A stretch of 64,000 bases of DNA from Flammula alnicola (Eukaryota > Basidiomycota > Agaricomycetes > Agaricales > Strophariaceae), in NCBI GenBank assembly GCA_015499995.1, contig JADNRV010000002.1:682001-746000 (forward strand), in the 5' to 3' direction. Both the position numbers and the translations under genes were made by a program. Position 1 is the stretch's first letter. Each line of letters opens with the position of its first letter. Below, one piece after another: positions 23,444-35,075 of this stretch. The notes beneath the pieces are model-generated. The model had not been told where the DNA came from and did not search any database. It saw only the letters and a list, made by a program, of their open reading frames with translations.

Positions 23444-23725
23444 CCCAGAGCGGCGAGCAGATCGACGAGCTCAGGCCTTGATGAGCAATTCAAGACGAGC
23501 AACGGACAAGTGGTTGTCCATCAACATCTCAATATCCATTCCGATCCGTATTAGGGAACAAATTATTATCAAGAACACTAAACAACAAAAACATCACAAA
23601 AGGAGAGTACTGATTATCCGAAGGTATCGACCTAGGCAAGCTAACGAGTGGACTACGGTCAAACTAAGTAAAGGGTATATAATCTGCCCACTGGCACATT
23701 TTATGCAATTAAAATCCATGTTCAA

Positions 23726-25382
23726 TCACTGAAACTCGGCCTGGGAACCCTGCGCGGCAAGGCGACTCTCAAGATTCCTGATGAAAAAACACATCAGCAC
23801 TATTCGAACACTCAATGCTCCAAACTTACCTGAGAGACTCCTCTTTCGCAAGCAGCTCCTGCCTCTTCTCGTTGATCTCCCGTTGTACCTTGAGCTCAAT
23901 TTCGCGCAGCTACCGGCCCCAGATCGTGAGAAAAAGATGTGATAAAAGTACGACCATCACTGACCTTCTCTTCTTCTCGGCGTAACTGTTCTTCCTTGAG
24001 GCGCACGCTTTGTGAAGCCAGCTCTTCGGGCAGAATAGACGAATCGCTAATACGAAAATGTCAAGAACTTCAGAAAAATCAAAAAGTTGCTCACTTTGTG
24101 TCGGAATGCACAGTCCTGGAAAGCTTCTCTGTACGGTATGTTTCATACAGCACGTCATGAGTGAGTGACTTCAGATCTGCGAGATGGGAGCTATTCAAAA
24201 AAAAAATGAAATCAGCTCAGAGTTAGTGCTAGCCCAAGATGATAATTACTTGAGAAGGGCGCTCCTGAGTCTGCTAAAGTCCGAATGCTTGGGGTTGTCG
24301 ACCTCGGCAATACCCCAGGGGTAGATACGAGCACGGACTGGCTGCCCGTCAATCTCGATCTCTTCCTCTGAGCCTATGACGGCGAAGGGGAGGAGAGCCT
24401 ATAAAAATGTTGAATGAAGAATGCTGCAATAATATGACCTAAACGCACTCTCAATTCGCTGTTGTCCTGAATGGTCTCCTCGTCATCCTCCTCAACGTCA
24501 TATGGGAAGTTATAGACGGGAATATCATAGTTTTCGATATCTTCCATGATCTAAAATATTATGAGCAATTGCTTGTAGAAAATGAGGGGAAAACACGACG
24601 GACTCTCTTCTTGAAGCCCTTAAGCTCGCTCGGAGTCAATGAGTCAGCCTTTCCAATAACAGGAATCACGTTGACACGAGGGGAGAGGCGACGCATGAGT
24701 TCGATATCCATTTCTCTCAACCTGTACACTAATGAGTTTCGAGTTAATAGAACAAGGAAAGCCCACGTACGCGTGACCAGTAGGTGGGATGAAATACAGG
24801 AGAGCATGAACGCGGTTATCTCTGAAACGGGGGTTACGCTTAATTCGAGACTCCTCGGCGAGGATGTCATCGTATTGGCGTTCGAGATAGCCGACAATTT
24901 CCTGGAAACTAGGAGGATATGAGTGGAAGAGCGCGATGGCGCTTTCCATGAAGAAACACGTACGCAAACTCGTTGTCAATGTTGTCTCCGAAGCCAGGAG
25001 TGTCCACTATGGTCAGAGCAATGCGAACACCGTCTTCCTCGAGCTCTGAAAATCGCCAAGGCTTCCTTCAGCAACGCGATACGTATTGCGAACAACTCCT
25101 GAGTCCACCTACCAACGTTGACAGGCTTGATCCTGATGCCTTCTTCAACATGCGCAGTCTCAGGATTATCAGAGATTTTGTGGGCCAAGACCTCGGATTC
25201 GCAGAGAGTGTTGACAAAAGTGGTTCGACCAGTACCAGAGGCACCTAAAAATTACATTTGTTAATAAAGCGAAGGGCGGAAAAGGGAAAAATAAAGTAGA
25301 GAGTAGACGTACCGACCACCATTAAGGTGAATTGAACACCCTTTTTAACCTTGTTTCCCCTGCGCCTTCCTGCGAATGACAT
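23726..25382 (-). CDS. CDC11: Septin, Cdc11-type
   Basis: GTP-binding filament protein of the septin ring. Eleven exons, complement(23726..23777, 23830..23909, 23965..24046, 24095..24190, 24250..24398, 24449..24550, 24604..24721, 24771..24908, 24964..25045, 25113..25244, 25313..25382), give 366 aa. Seen: a basic start (RRRGNKVKKG), G1 loop GASGTGRTTF with Arg in place of the usual Lys, G3 DTPGFGD, G4 GKADSLT, the septin element around IYPWGIAEVDN, and a C-terminal coiled coil (LREIELKVQREINEKRQELL). The Lys-to-Arg change in G1 and the short coiled coil fit the Cdc11 class, which binds nucleotide weakly. The start at 25382 gives the polybasic lipid-binding region directly before the GTPase domain. 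The class assignment is inference; the septin call is secure. Confidence 0.87.
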
Positions 25383-25818
25383 TTTGACTACTGAACGCGA
25401 CTGGTGGGGACTCGAGAGAGGAGTTCAGAGGTTGAGCAAACGTTCTATTCGCTGTCGTATATTTGCACTTCAGACTCCGCCTGGTGGCGTGACTTTCGAA
25501 CAACAACTTGTTGAACAATGTTGATGGGGAGGGTAACGTGATGCATTCCAATTTGCCAACGTCCTTTCGCGTTCTTTCGCGTTCCACAGTTGGCACGACC
25601 GTAGGCATCGTCTTGGCACTCTGTCAGACAGTGAGTGTAGCTTGAATATCCATTTCAACTTTCAGTAATGAAAACATGATTTAATCACAGCATGCAAGAC
25701 CTTTCGAAAGTCATGACATAGCGTGGATACACATAAAGAGCTATAAAGAGCCTCCCTCCGCGTACGATTCCACAGCTTTGTAAAAACCGTATAATCTGAA
25801 GCGCCCTTGTCCCTGTAG
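25383..25818. promoter_or_regulatory. Divergent intergenic region, septin / MSH1
   Basis: 436 nt between divergent starts; it should carry both promoters. I saw a tandem CTTTCGCGTTC repeat at about 25564-25584 and a short repeated AGAGCTATAAAGAG pattern at 25736-25751. Neither is a known binding site to me. No coding sequence was recognised. Confidence 0.35.
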
Positions 25819-28800
25819 ATGGTCTTGACCCGATTTTACGGGACCTTGTTCCGCAGGCAAACTTTACAAAGACAAAATCTCATACCCAATGCTTTTTTAC
25901 GCGTCTTGGATCAAGTGTCGCCTGTAGTACAGGAGACAATACACCTGAAGAACCTCCACCACACCCAAAAAGAGGAGAGGAAAGAAAACCACAAAGAGTT
26001 TTTCTGATTTGCCAGCGACGTATCTAACTCCAGCTGGAATACCCGCAACTCCTTTGAACCGAATTCTTGCCAGGCTTTAACAACGGCATGTATCCATAAA
26101 AATGTCTACCGTAACTCGGCTAACCTTGCCCAAAGTTGCAGAACCAGAAACTCACGTCGACCCTGTAACTTGCCTGCTCGAAAGTCTCCGTCGAAAAGAG
26201 CAGCTAAAGGTACGTTATTTTCATTGACGAACACTATCATTGGTTGATTGGCCCCCCTCCAGAAGCAGAAGAAAAAATGAGCCAGAAAATATGCCCCCCA
26301 GCAATCATAGGTTAGGATTGTTCCCACCTTGATAAACTATAGCTAATATTCTACTAGGGTCAAAGGCTCCGAGACCTGCAACCTTCTTGTCTCGACAAAT
26401 CTTGGCAAATTTGAAACGCTTTCCTCACTGCTTGCTTCTTACGAGAGTCGGGCAGTTTTATGAGGTACTATGAAGCTCTGTTTGCTAATTTAATGTGCTT
26501 ACTTCTTTCAAGTCCTACTTTGATCAAGCAGTTGAGATCTCGCGTCTCTTAAATATCAAGCTTACAAGCAGGAAGTGGAACGGAGAACGTGTTGCCATGT
26601 GCGGTTCCCACTCTTACATCTTGACAAGCATCTCAAAACCCTCGTACAACAAGAGAAACGCTTTGTCGCTATGTGTGAAGAGTTTCCTCGACATTCAACC
26701 ACAAATGTCAAAGAATTCGACAGGCGCATTACTCGTATAATAACCCCTGGGACATTAATCGACGAATCTTTCCTTAATCCCTTCGACAACAATTACCTCC
26801 TGGCAATTAATCCCTCAAAAGATTATGACACTGCCACAGAACCAGTGGGCCTTGCCTGGATTGATGTGTCAACTGGAGAATTTTTCTCTAAGCAATGCAC
26901 ACTCGACAATGTCCAAGACGAGCTAGCTCGAATAGGTCCTCGAGAGGTGGTTCTCGATAAATCTTTCCGCACAACGCCGAATCATCCTCTTTTCGGGATA
27001 TTAGCTGAGAATGGGTGTTTGGTGTCCTATATCACCCGTAAGATTTCAGAAGAGTCTATTGATGTTGCTTCAAGGTCGAGCCAAAACCCCTCATCGATTC
27101 TCCCAGCTGGATTGTTATCGGATCTGGAAACTGCCACCAAAGAGCATGCCCCCTTCACAGATATCGACAGTCAATCAAAGATGATCCAGACGCGTCTCTC
27201 GATGCAACTTCTACGTGGCACGGAGTCATTAACAACGCAAGAATCGTTGGCCATACAGTTGCTCACGAGTTTCCTGCAGGAGAACTTGTTAGAGCATATG
27301 CCTCTTCTTGACGCTCCAGTGCAGGAGGGCTCACAGCAACTCATGCAAATCGATTCGCATACAATCCAAGGCCTTGAGATCCGCGAAAGTCACTACGAGG
27401 GTAGCAGTAAAGGATCCTTGCTCAGCGTGGTCAAGCGAACACTCACAAGCGGTGGTGCCCGATTGTTAGCGAGATGGCTCTGTAAGTCAACTATAAAACC
27501 ACTTGTTTATTTTTATTTTTATTTGGCTAAACAGAACCCGCATTCAGGCTCTCCTAGCACATCGGTGCCCGAGATAAAAGCGCGTCAATCTCTAGTTGCA
27601 ATCTTCCGACACCGGACCCACTTTCGCATGGATATATGCGAAATTTTGAAAGAGGTCGATGATGTTGGCCGTCTATGTCAGCGATTTTTACTCGGCCGAG
27701 CGGATTTCAGCGACCTCGTTGCCATTCACTCCACTATTGAGATCTGGAGTGCTCTCAAGAAACGCGTCGAACAGGAAAAGTCAATGGAAACTATTGAGAG
27801 CCATGACGTACTCAGCGCTGATGGATGGGGAAGCCTTGATGATTTGTTTTCACGGATGAACAACCTCAAAGATCTCTCGGAAAAAATATCGAATGCGATC
27901 GTCATCGATTCTGATGGCTCAAGTGAGATACAGGACCTGGATGCCGATGAAAATCTTCCAGATGTCCAAGAAGAAAATTTAGACCCAGAGTCTCTTGTCT
28001 TCGGCAAAGCTGACGGCAAGAAATGGACCATTAATCCCAAGTTTGTGGATCATAACAGGTTGTATATAATATTCGGCGCCATTAACCATTATTTATCAGT
28101 TGCTCAGAGAAATCAGCGAGATTGCACGCTACTCTGCAGAGCTTAATACGACAAAAAGATAATTTGGAGCAAGAGCTACGTTTGAAGTATTGTATGTATC
28201 ATTTACAAATTATGAATCTGCTCGCTGACGAAGGACTCATTTAGCTGCTCGATCTTTAACGCTTCGTTCGTCACCAGGACAAGGAATGTTTATCCACCTC
28301 TCTCGGGCTAGACGCGACAAGCGCAAACTGGATCTCGAGTCAGAGTTTTACGATATCGGGCAAACTCTCAACACAAAAAGTTACTTCTACAGGGTAAATC
28401 AAGATTTCTTAATCTGGCATTCGAATTAACATTAGATTGTAGGATTGGTCTCATCTTGGCAACAAAATTGTCGAGACATCAGCTTCCCTTGCCTCGGCAG
28501 AGAAGGACGTGTTTGAACGGCTTCGTCTTGAGGTTGGCCATCTCATATCAGATAATATCTTATCTCACTCTTTTCGTTTCTTTGTGAAAAGGTCATCGAA
28601 AACTTCCATCAACTACGCCAAAATGCACAAATTATTGACGAGCTTGATGTTGCCATATCATTTGCTCTTCTTGCCACTGAGATGAATTTTGTGCGACCCG
28701 AAATAAGGGACGAGTCAGTTCGATTTCATTCTACTTCGCTTTCACTGCATATTCTTATTCATTTTCTCGCGTTGAAGTGGCTCGTACTGTGTCATTAATG

Positions 28801-29656
28801 GGCGACATCCGACCGTCGAGATGGGACTTCTCTCATCAGGCCGACAATTCACTCCAAACTCTGTGGACATGTCTGAATCATCGAATATGCATATTATAAC
28901 TGGGCCAAATATGGCTGGTAAATCTACCCTTCTCCGCCAAACGGCCTTGATCTCCATTCTGGCTCAGGTGGGGTCCTTCGTGCCCGCTGACTATGCGCAT
29001 ATAGGCGTTGTTGATAAGCTTTTTTCGAGAATTGGTGCCAGAGACGACCTTTTTCGCGATCGAAGTACATTTATGGTCGAGATGCTTGAAACAGCTGACA
29101 TTCTTCGCCGCGCAACAGAAAAAAGCCTTGTAAGTTATTCCATCTTGTCATCAGTACTAAAGCTAAAGTTCATTCAGGTTATCATGGATGAAGTTGGGAG
29201 AGGTACAACTGTCAAAGATGGCCTTGCAATTGCATTTGCGACTCTGCATCATCTTGCCACTGTGAACAAAAGTCGTTGTCTATTTGCAACTCACTTTCAT
29301 GAACTGGCCGAAATGGTGGGCATCATTGACAATGTTCGTGGCGCTGGGGTATTCCACAACGTACGCTTTTACTGCAGTGACGTTGATGACGCTGGTGTGA
29401 GTTCTCCACCACTTGAACACACGACGAGCGACTAATAAATCGCACATAGGACGGTCATTTCACATATGCCTATCGACTGCGTCCAGGAATCAACCGCGAT
29501 AGCCATGGTCTAAAGGTCGCGCGCCTTGCCGGCGTGCCTCCTACTGCCATGGCGGTCGCGACCGATACATTGGCCTGGCTGAGAGCAAAGAGATCCATCG
29601 AGATCGATCTTGATTATGATAATTTTCTTAATTCAACTATAAAATCTACATTGTAA
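25819..29656 (+). CDS. MSH1: MSH1, mitochondrial MutS homologue, with a one-base frameshift
   Basis: Mismatch-recognition ATPase that guards mitochondrial DNA. Exons: 25819..25914, 26074..26209, 26263..26310, 26358..26464, 26513..27481, 27548..28058, 28100..28191, 28245..28393, 28443..28532, 28592..28713, 28778..29129, 29178..29396, 29450..29656, about 1032 aa if one base is added. Seen: an Arg-rich presequence ([12 protein letters not shown]), the mismatch-binding FYE in [23 protein letters not shown], Walker [10 protein letters not shown], Walker [11 protein letters not shown], and ATHFHELAE. Exon 5 is one nucleotide short: the frame reads GERVAMCG up to 26604 and continues as [10 protein letters not shown] one frame later. 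No intron can explain this. Either the gene is a young pseudogene or the base is an assembly error. Exon 1 and its donor are the least certain part. Confidence 0.82.
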
Positions 29657-29703
29657 ATTAAAATGCATATAATTTGGGGCCGGGGGGGCAGGGCCTACCT
29701 TGC

Positions 29704-30240
29704 TTGAAGCCATCATACGCTAATTCGATGCACCGATGTAATTGTTTTCCTCTTTTTCGTTGTCGTATAGTTGATTAGAACCCAATTGGATGCACACATA
29801 CCGTTGCCATTATATGTTTTTCTTACAGCCCGCTTTCTCGTCGCCACTCGTGAGGGGTATCCCATAAGCTGAAGTGATATAATAATACCGTACTAGTCCA
29901 ACAAAACTGAAACAAAAATTACATGCATGAAGCAGTAGTACTTGAGTAGATAGAAATTTCGTGACCCATGCATGCATGGTGAAGCATACAAGTCGAGCCG
30001 GAGTCGTGAGGCAAAGTTGATAGGAGCTGTGCATGAACCATGTATGCATCAACAGTATCACGAACCACCGCCAAGCTCATGGAAGAGCCCGACGAGGATC
30101 CTGCCGAGGAGAAAGACGACCAAGGGCAGGTTTCACTGCGCGTCGCTGAGTGGGTGTTTCCCAGCGTAAGTGACGCGTCCGAGTCGGGGCCGAGGAGAAG
30201 GGGTGTCAGCAGGGCTGAAAAGAGAATGAAATGACACCAA
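29704..30240. repeat. Junction repeat r, copy 1
   Basis: Segment that occurs three times, at the left edge of unit 1, between the units (35641-36030) and at the right end (41281-41762). Shared words include ATTCGATGCA or ATTCGATACA near the left edge, GAAGCATACAAGTCGAG, and GCACTGCGCGTCGCTGAG (TTCACTGCGCGTCGCTGAG in copy 1). Copies 1 and 3 are closer to each other in the first 300 nt (both have GTTGATTAGAACCCAATTGG and GTGAGGGGTATCCCATAAGC) than either is to copy 2. It contains a plus-strand frame with an acidic stretch (EEPDEDPAEEKDDQG) that is also readable in copy 3 with small changes. Confidence 0.7.
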
Positions 30241-31399
30241 TCCTACAGTGTATGGCGAAAGCAAAAGAAAAAAGACGGAGAGAGAGAAGGAAGAAAGAGA
30301 GACATGTCAAGACCACCGCCACACGACCAACCTCGCGCGGAGCTATGCAGAATTGAGCTCGTTTCCTTGCCTTGCGCATGCGCACAGCATTGTTCTAGGT
30401 AGGAAGTCAAATTAGACGTTGTCGTTTTTTTGGTTGATCAGGATCGTAGAACCTTTGACAGTGTTAGATGCGAGTAGACATTTTGTGCAGAAATCACACA
30501 TTAGGCTTGTAAACTCACTTGTAAACTCACGACCGAATGTATCCATGCTTCGCTGGTTGTTATTCAATGGTTCAGGCCTCAGGCGTGGGTATACTTGAAA
30601 TAGCGACAATTGTTCTGGGAAAATTGTCGCTGCTTAGGGCCTGGCCGTCAGATCAATCTGACAAGCAGAAATCCAGATCTGTTTCGCAGCTTCTCAACAC
30701 ATTGCCTACTATTTTGACAGGAACTCGACGTACCCAATGGGGCATCAATTTATGAGATTGGCGCCTTAGGGCTGAACCGCGCGTCTCCCGACTCTCCCGA
30801 GTCGACGGTAGCCACTCTGAACGTGCATAGGCAGGTGCCGAAAGTGATCCCAAGGTAGGGTAGAACTGTCACGATGAGATGACAGAGATACCGGAAGATG
30901 CTGGCCTGCAAGACTGAGTAGCACATACAATCAGGAAGAGTCACTGCGAATCAAGTTCCAGAGACTTGGCGAGCGAACAAGGATCCAAACACAATAACGT
31001 CACTGAAGTCCGTGTACGGAAATAATGGTCCAAATAGCTTCCCGAGATCTGAAGTCTATTTTTGCCACGAAATAGGGGACGAGGAAACGGTATTGAACGT
31101 TGAAAATCTGTAAAGGGGCGTCATTTACAGCCTGAGCGCAAAGATTTGGGGCTTACCTGGCGTTGGATTGTCCTAGTGAGCTATTGGTTCTGCAATCATT
31201 GGCAATTCTTCAAACTGGGAGGGATTCCACGAGAAAAGCTGTGCAAAAATAGCCTGTTTATTGAGATTGTCGCTCAGACCGGAAAACCTATGTCTTTCAC
31301 TTGACATGAAGGTTGATTGTCTTGGGTAGGTGGGAGAGCTCTCTGTCGGCAGAGTAAGCGTTGTCATTCGGTAGGCAAGGGGAAAGTATTTACCTGATT

Positions 31400-32798
31400 T
31401 CTCGCCTTAGTCAGAGACAGCGCGAGTACAATCATAAAATTCCGAGTGCTTGATCGGTGGCAATTTTTGCCAAAAATCTGTGCGTAACATCTCGTTCGCT
31501 TCAGAGCGGATAGAACGTTACGGATACATGGCAACAAGTCGCCATTTTTATGCAAGGATTGCGGACGGGGGCGGTCTTCGATTTCGTGTATGGCATCGTG
31601 TACCTCAGAGATGCTTGTATCCAAAAAAATTGAAGCTCCTAGGGTTCCAAGAGGGCTAGGACAAAGCTGCTACCAAATGTGCGGGAGCAAAAATGGTGTA
31701 TGTGCGCTTCGACGTGTCAACTTTGGGTTTGTGATCCCCACGCAGGGGTTTGTCGTCAGTCGATAGGCAACGCTGCCGTTCAGAAGATTTGAGGAATTGG
31801 TCGGTTGACTTTACGGACATGTCGGAAAGAAGAATCTAGAGGCGAGGACTTGAACGCGTCAGGATTTGAGGCTTTCGTTTCGTTTTAAGGGGGGAGACTT
31901 GATTTCGAATCTGGGTGTCAGAAGTAAATCGGGCACAAAATCCCTTTTTCACGCTGAGATATTCGACGAATCTAAGGATGGAATGAGAAGTGTTTATGCT
32001 GAGGACGGGTGCCGCTGAGATGGGCAGTATTTCTTGGATGAGGACGCCTAACTAGGAGATTTCTAGCTGTGTTCAATGGTGCTGTTCTGAGTTGCAATTG
32101 AATTTCCGGGGGGAATATTCTTCAATTTCTTGAGCTGGCCGGCGCGTCGCAAATCAAATTCTTTGAATATTCGAACGGCTCACCGGCATAAATTTCCTGG
32201 AAATCTCGCAGATGATGTTCTGTAGCTGAAGAATGGGGAGGAGCTCGAGGGTGCGTAAGGCCTGCATATTGTCCGCTAGAAATTTATTTCTAGGAGGAAC
32301 TCATGAGCGTTCAAGAGGGAATATTTTCGAAGATTCAGATATTTACCGCCGGAATTGGACCGGGGGCCAGCCATTGCCACGGCAGCTTCGTGTCTTGGGC
32401 CACCCCATTGTTTGGGAGAATTTGAAGCACTTTGCGCCTTGAACAGAATCCTCCTTGACCACGACGTTGAGTTTCTCGCGCACTTGATGGTCGAATATCT
32501 TGCTGCCAGCATTTCTCAGACTCAATAATTTCAAGAAAATCGTCTTGCATTCTTCATGGTCAAGGGAATATGCTTCAAGACCTCCCTCTTGCGGGAAAAA
32601 AAATCGCAGGCGGTTGGGGATTTGCAAAACTTGGTCAGGACGTCTTTCAGGACGTCTTCCGAAGTCGCACAGACCCCCTCCTCTCCAGCATGGCGAGCAC
32701 AGCACAAGAGAACCTCAAGCATGACGGTCGCCAACTGCATCGAGAAACAAAGCACAATATTCAGGTGACGGACGTCCTTCGACAGGATCCAGGATCTC
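31400..32798 (-). pseudogene. Decayed multi-exon gene, copy 1
   Basis: Minus-strand reading with protein-like pieces that also occur in unit 2. The first piece (about 32798-32715) reads GRPSPEYCALFLDAVGDR and then meets a stop. The next pieces are VCATSEDVLKDVLTKFCK, LEAYSLDHEECKTIFLK, and, at about 32060, LEIS followed by an in-frame TAG where copy 2 reads LEISYLSVLIQE. A further piece (31830-31650) has KSSERQRCLSTDDKPLRGD and then a stop and frameshift where copy 2 stays open. The donor that reads GTAAGAG in copy 2 reads GCAAGAG here. The pieces recall N-terminal regions of fungal STAND/NACHT-type proteins, but no P-loop was found, so the family is not assigned. Confidence 0.45.
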
Positions 32799-34381
32799 AA
32801 ACAGACATTGTACCCGTCACCCATATCTTAAAGGCCCGTTAAAGGAGATTGCAGCTTGTGGGTTAGCAGGTTGAGGGAGACGAGATATCGCGTTGCTTGG
32901 GGCCACGCAGAGCACGACGGTGAGTTTTGTCTTGAATCCTTGCATTGTGCAGCCATCGATTTGGCGGCTGGGTAGTCGTCTCTTCTATGACGACGACCTC
33001 ATTGTCTTGAAGGTCTTCATGATCTTGCAGTCTTGAGCGGTCTTGAGGAGATATCCTTGAGATCGATACATCGAATGGGTCTTATCAAGGCTCAGCGCCG
33101 ACACCGATTGACCATTCACAAAACATTTACAAAATATATCCTGTACATGGCGGAGGGGGAAAGAACGAAAGGCTAACTTCAGTTCGCTCTTTTATGTAGG
33201 CTATGAGAGGCGAGTGACTCACATGCGTGACCCCGCCTGGGCGGGACCGATGTTTTGCCCAAATGTGGCATGAGCGCGTCGTGCGTGGGAATAGGTTCGA
33301 TAATTCGCCTCCTGCAGGACCTGTGGGGCGATTTCGCCCGACATTGTCGTCGAAACGCGTCGAATGCAATATCTGCAGGCGTGGACGATGTTTTACTGGA
33401 ATTATGCGAAGAAAATTCGACGATTTGGGGCTTAAGTTCCTAGGTCCAAACTGAGGATTCCAAACGACGCGGAAGGAAGACACGAGCCAAACACGAGCAA
33501 GAATGCGCCCCTTGTAGGTGAAAAAGTAGAACCCACCTGCATGCGAGTACCATGAAGACGAGAAGGACTCGAGAGACGGGTGTAAACGAGCGAAACCTTC
33601 GACCAGCCCAATCTTGAAGCTTCCCTTCGTTCGTGGACATTCTTCCGCTCCTCTGGGCCAACTTCACCGCTGTGTAATCCATCACCATCACATAGAGAAC
33701 GTGATATATCATTCGTTCCCGAGGAACTCGCTACCGCGGGCGTTGTTGGGCATTCGAGTTGGTGGGGATGTCATGAGTTATTGACCCTGGCTTGTGCGCC
33801 CAAATCTCTCCGTCTCTATGGGATGGAGCTAGACGCTGCTGAACGGGGACCTGAAGCTCTCGGCGTGTGTTGGCAAGGAATATATATCAAACACGGGCAT
33901 CAAATTTGAACGTTGAACAACGGTGACTGGAAAAATCCATTCACTTTTCAGGCGGCGAAGTTGGAAACGTGTACGTACTTTTTTTTTTTTTCTGGGTCAG
34001 AAATTTTTTAAAACTTAATTTTCAGAACCGAGCCGCCATCACAGTCAAAGATGGCAATCCATCGAAGATCTTACGGCGCATGCCTCTTATGATCATGTAC
34101 ATACTCTGCCCAGAACTTCTTTTTTAACTTTCGACCAAAAATGTCAACTACGCAACCTCGAATACCCGATGTCCGACCTCCCTAGCGCATCCCTTACTCT
34201 TAGTGCTTCTCCGTTTTTTTCCCAACACACTCGGTCACCATGCAATATGCCCTGGATGACCCTGACACTTTAAATGGATTCAAAAGCCGCATCTTTCTTT
34301 TCCTCCATCCCCCATTCAGCATTTTCTCCGCCTTCCCCACATTTCGCGCTCGACCATGGCTTGTCCTTCCTCTGTCATGTC

Positions 34382-35075
34382 ATGGCCACCGGCAACGACA
34401 CCACCGTTGCAACGTTCGCCACTGTAAACGCCAGCGACAACGCCAACCAGGACAAGGGCAAGGCGAAGGCCGCTATTGAAACGCGCCTGCCCTCGTTCGA
34501 GGAGGCCACCGGCCTCGTCGATTCCTCGCGTCTTCCAAGCTATCGCGAGACACGTATTGGTCGGTTCCATCCTTACATGCGGTCCGTTCCAATGCTCGTT
34601 GATGGAACTGGCATCGACCGCCTGTTCGTAAGTATCTTTATGCTGACCTTTTTTCTGCTTCCTATCTTGGTTTTCTTTTTTTGGCAAGAAGCTAACTATG
34701 TTTTATTATTATCTAGAACACTATCTACGACGAAGAACGCGTCGAGTTGAACGTCCCGCCTGCACGCCATGGAGGTCAACTCACGGTGCCACCACTGGTA
34801 CGTCGCGCTTTTTTTTTGGATTCTCTCTATTTCTTTTCTGATGATTTAAAAAAGGTGCCCCGTCCTGAAGGTGAAGAACACCAACTGCAACTCGACGAAA
34901 CTCTGCACAATGTCCAAGAATATGACCGACGTGGTCATAACCTCGCCGCAATCATTCTTGTAAGTTCTTCCTTTCCTCTCTACCTCGCCTTTGTCTACCG
35001 CCCAATGCTCATCACTGTCCATTTCCTTCTCTTATGCAGCAAGAATTTGTCGCAGGTTTGACTCGCGCTATGTAG
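34382..35075 (+). CDS. Orphan small gene in repeat unit 1
   Basis: Four exons, 34382..34627, 34717..34797, 34855..34959, 35040..35075, give 155 aa with all phases 0 and good GT-AG sites. I do not recognise the family. After a short Asn/Thr/Ala-rich start comes LPSFEEATGLVDSSRLPSYRE, with two PSxxE motifs, then FHPYMRSVPMLVDG, NTIYDEERVELNVPP, a Gln-rich helix-like stretch and the end FVAGLTRAM. No signal peptide or membrane segment is visible. The frame is also open upstream to an ATG at 34274, but copy 2 does not conserve that part, so 34382 is preferred. The same gene with intact splice sites but a frameshift is in unit 2. Confidence 0.6.

Noticed and set aside
25819..29656. MSH4, the meiotic MutS homologue
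   Set aside because: The N-terminal mismatch-binding FYE block, the [10 protein letters not shown] block and an Arg-rich presequence fit MSH1; MSH4 lacks the mismatch-recognition domain.
32570..32842. Plus-strand frame of 90 codons in unit 1 (FQDVFRSRTDPLLSSMAS)
   Set aside because: The equivalent frame in unit 2 differs in length and wording, while the minus-strand pieces recur better, so it is likely a shadow.
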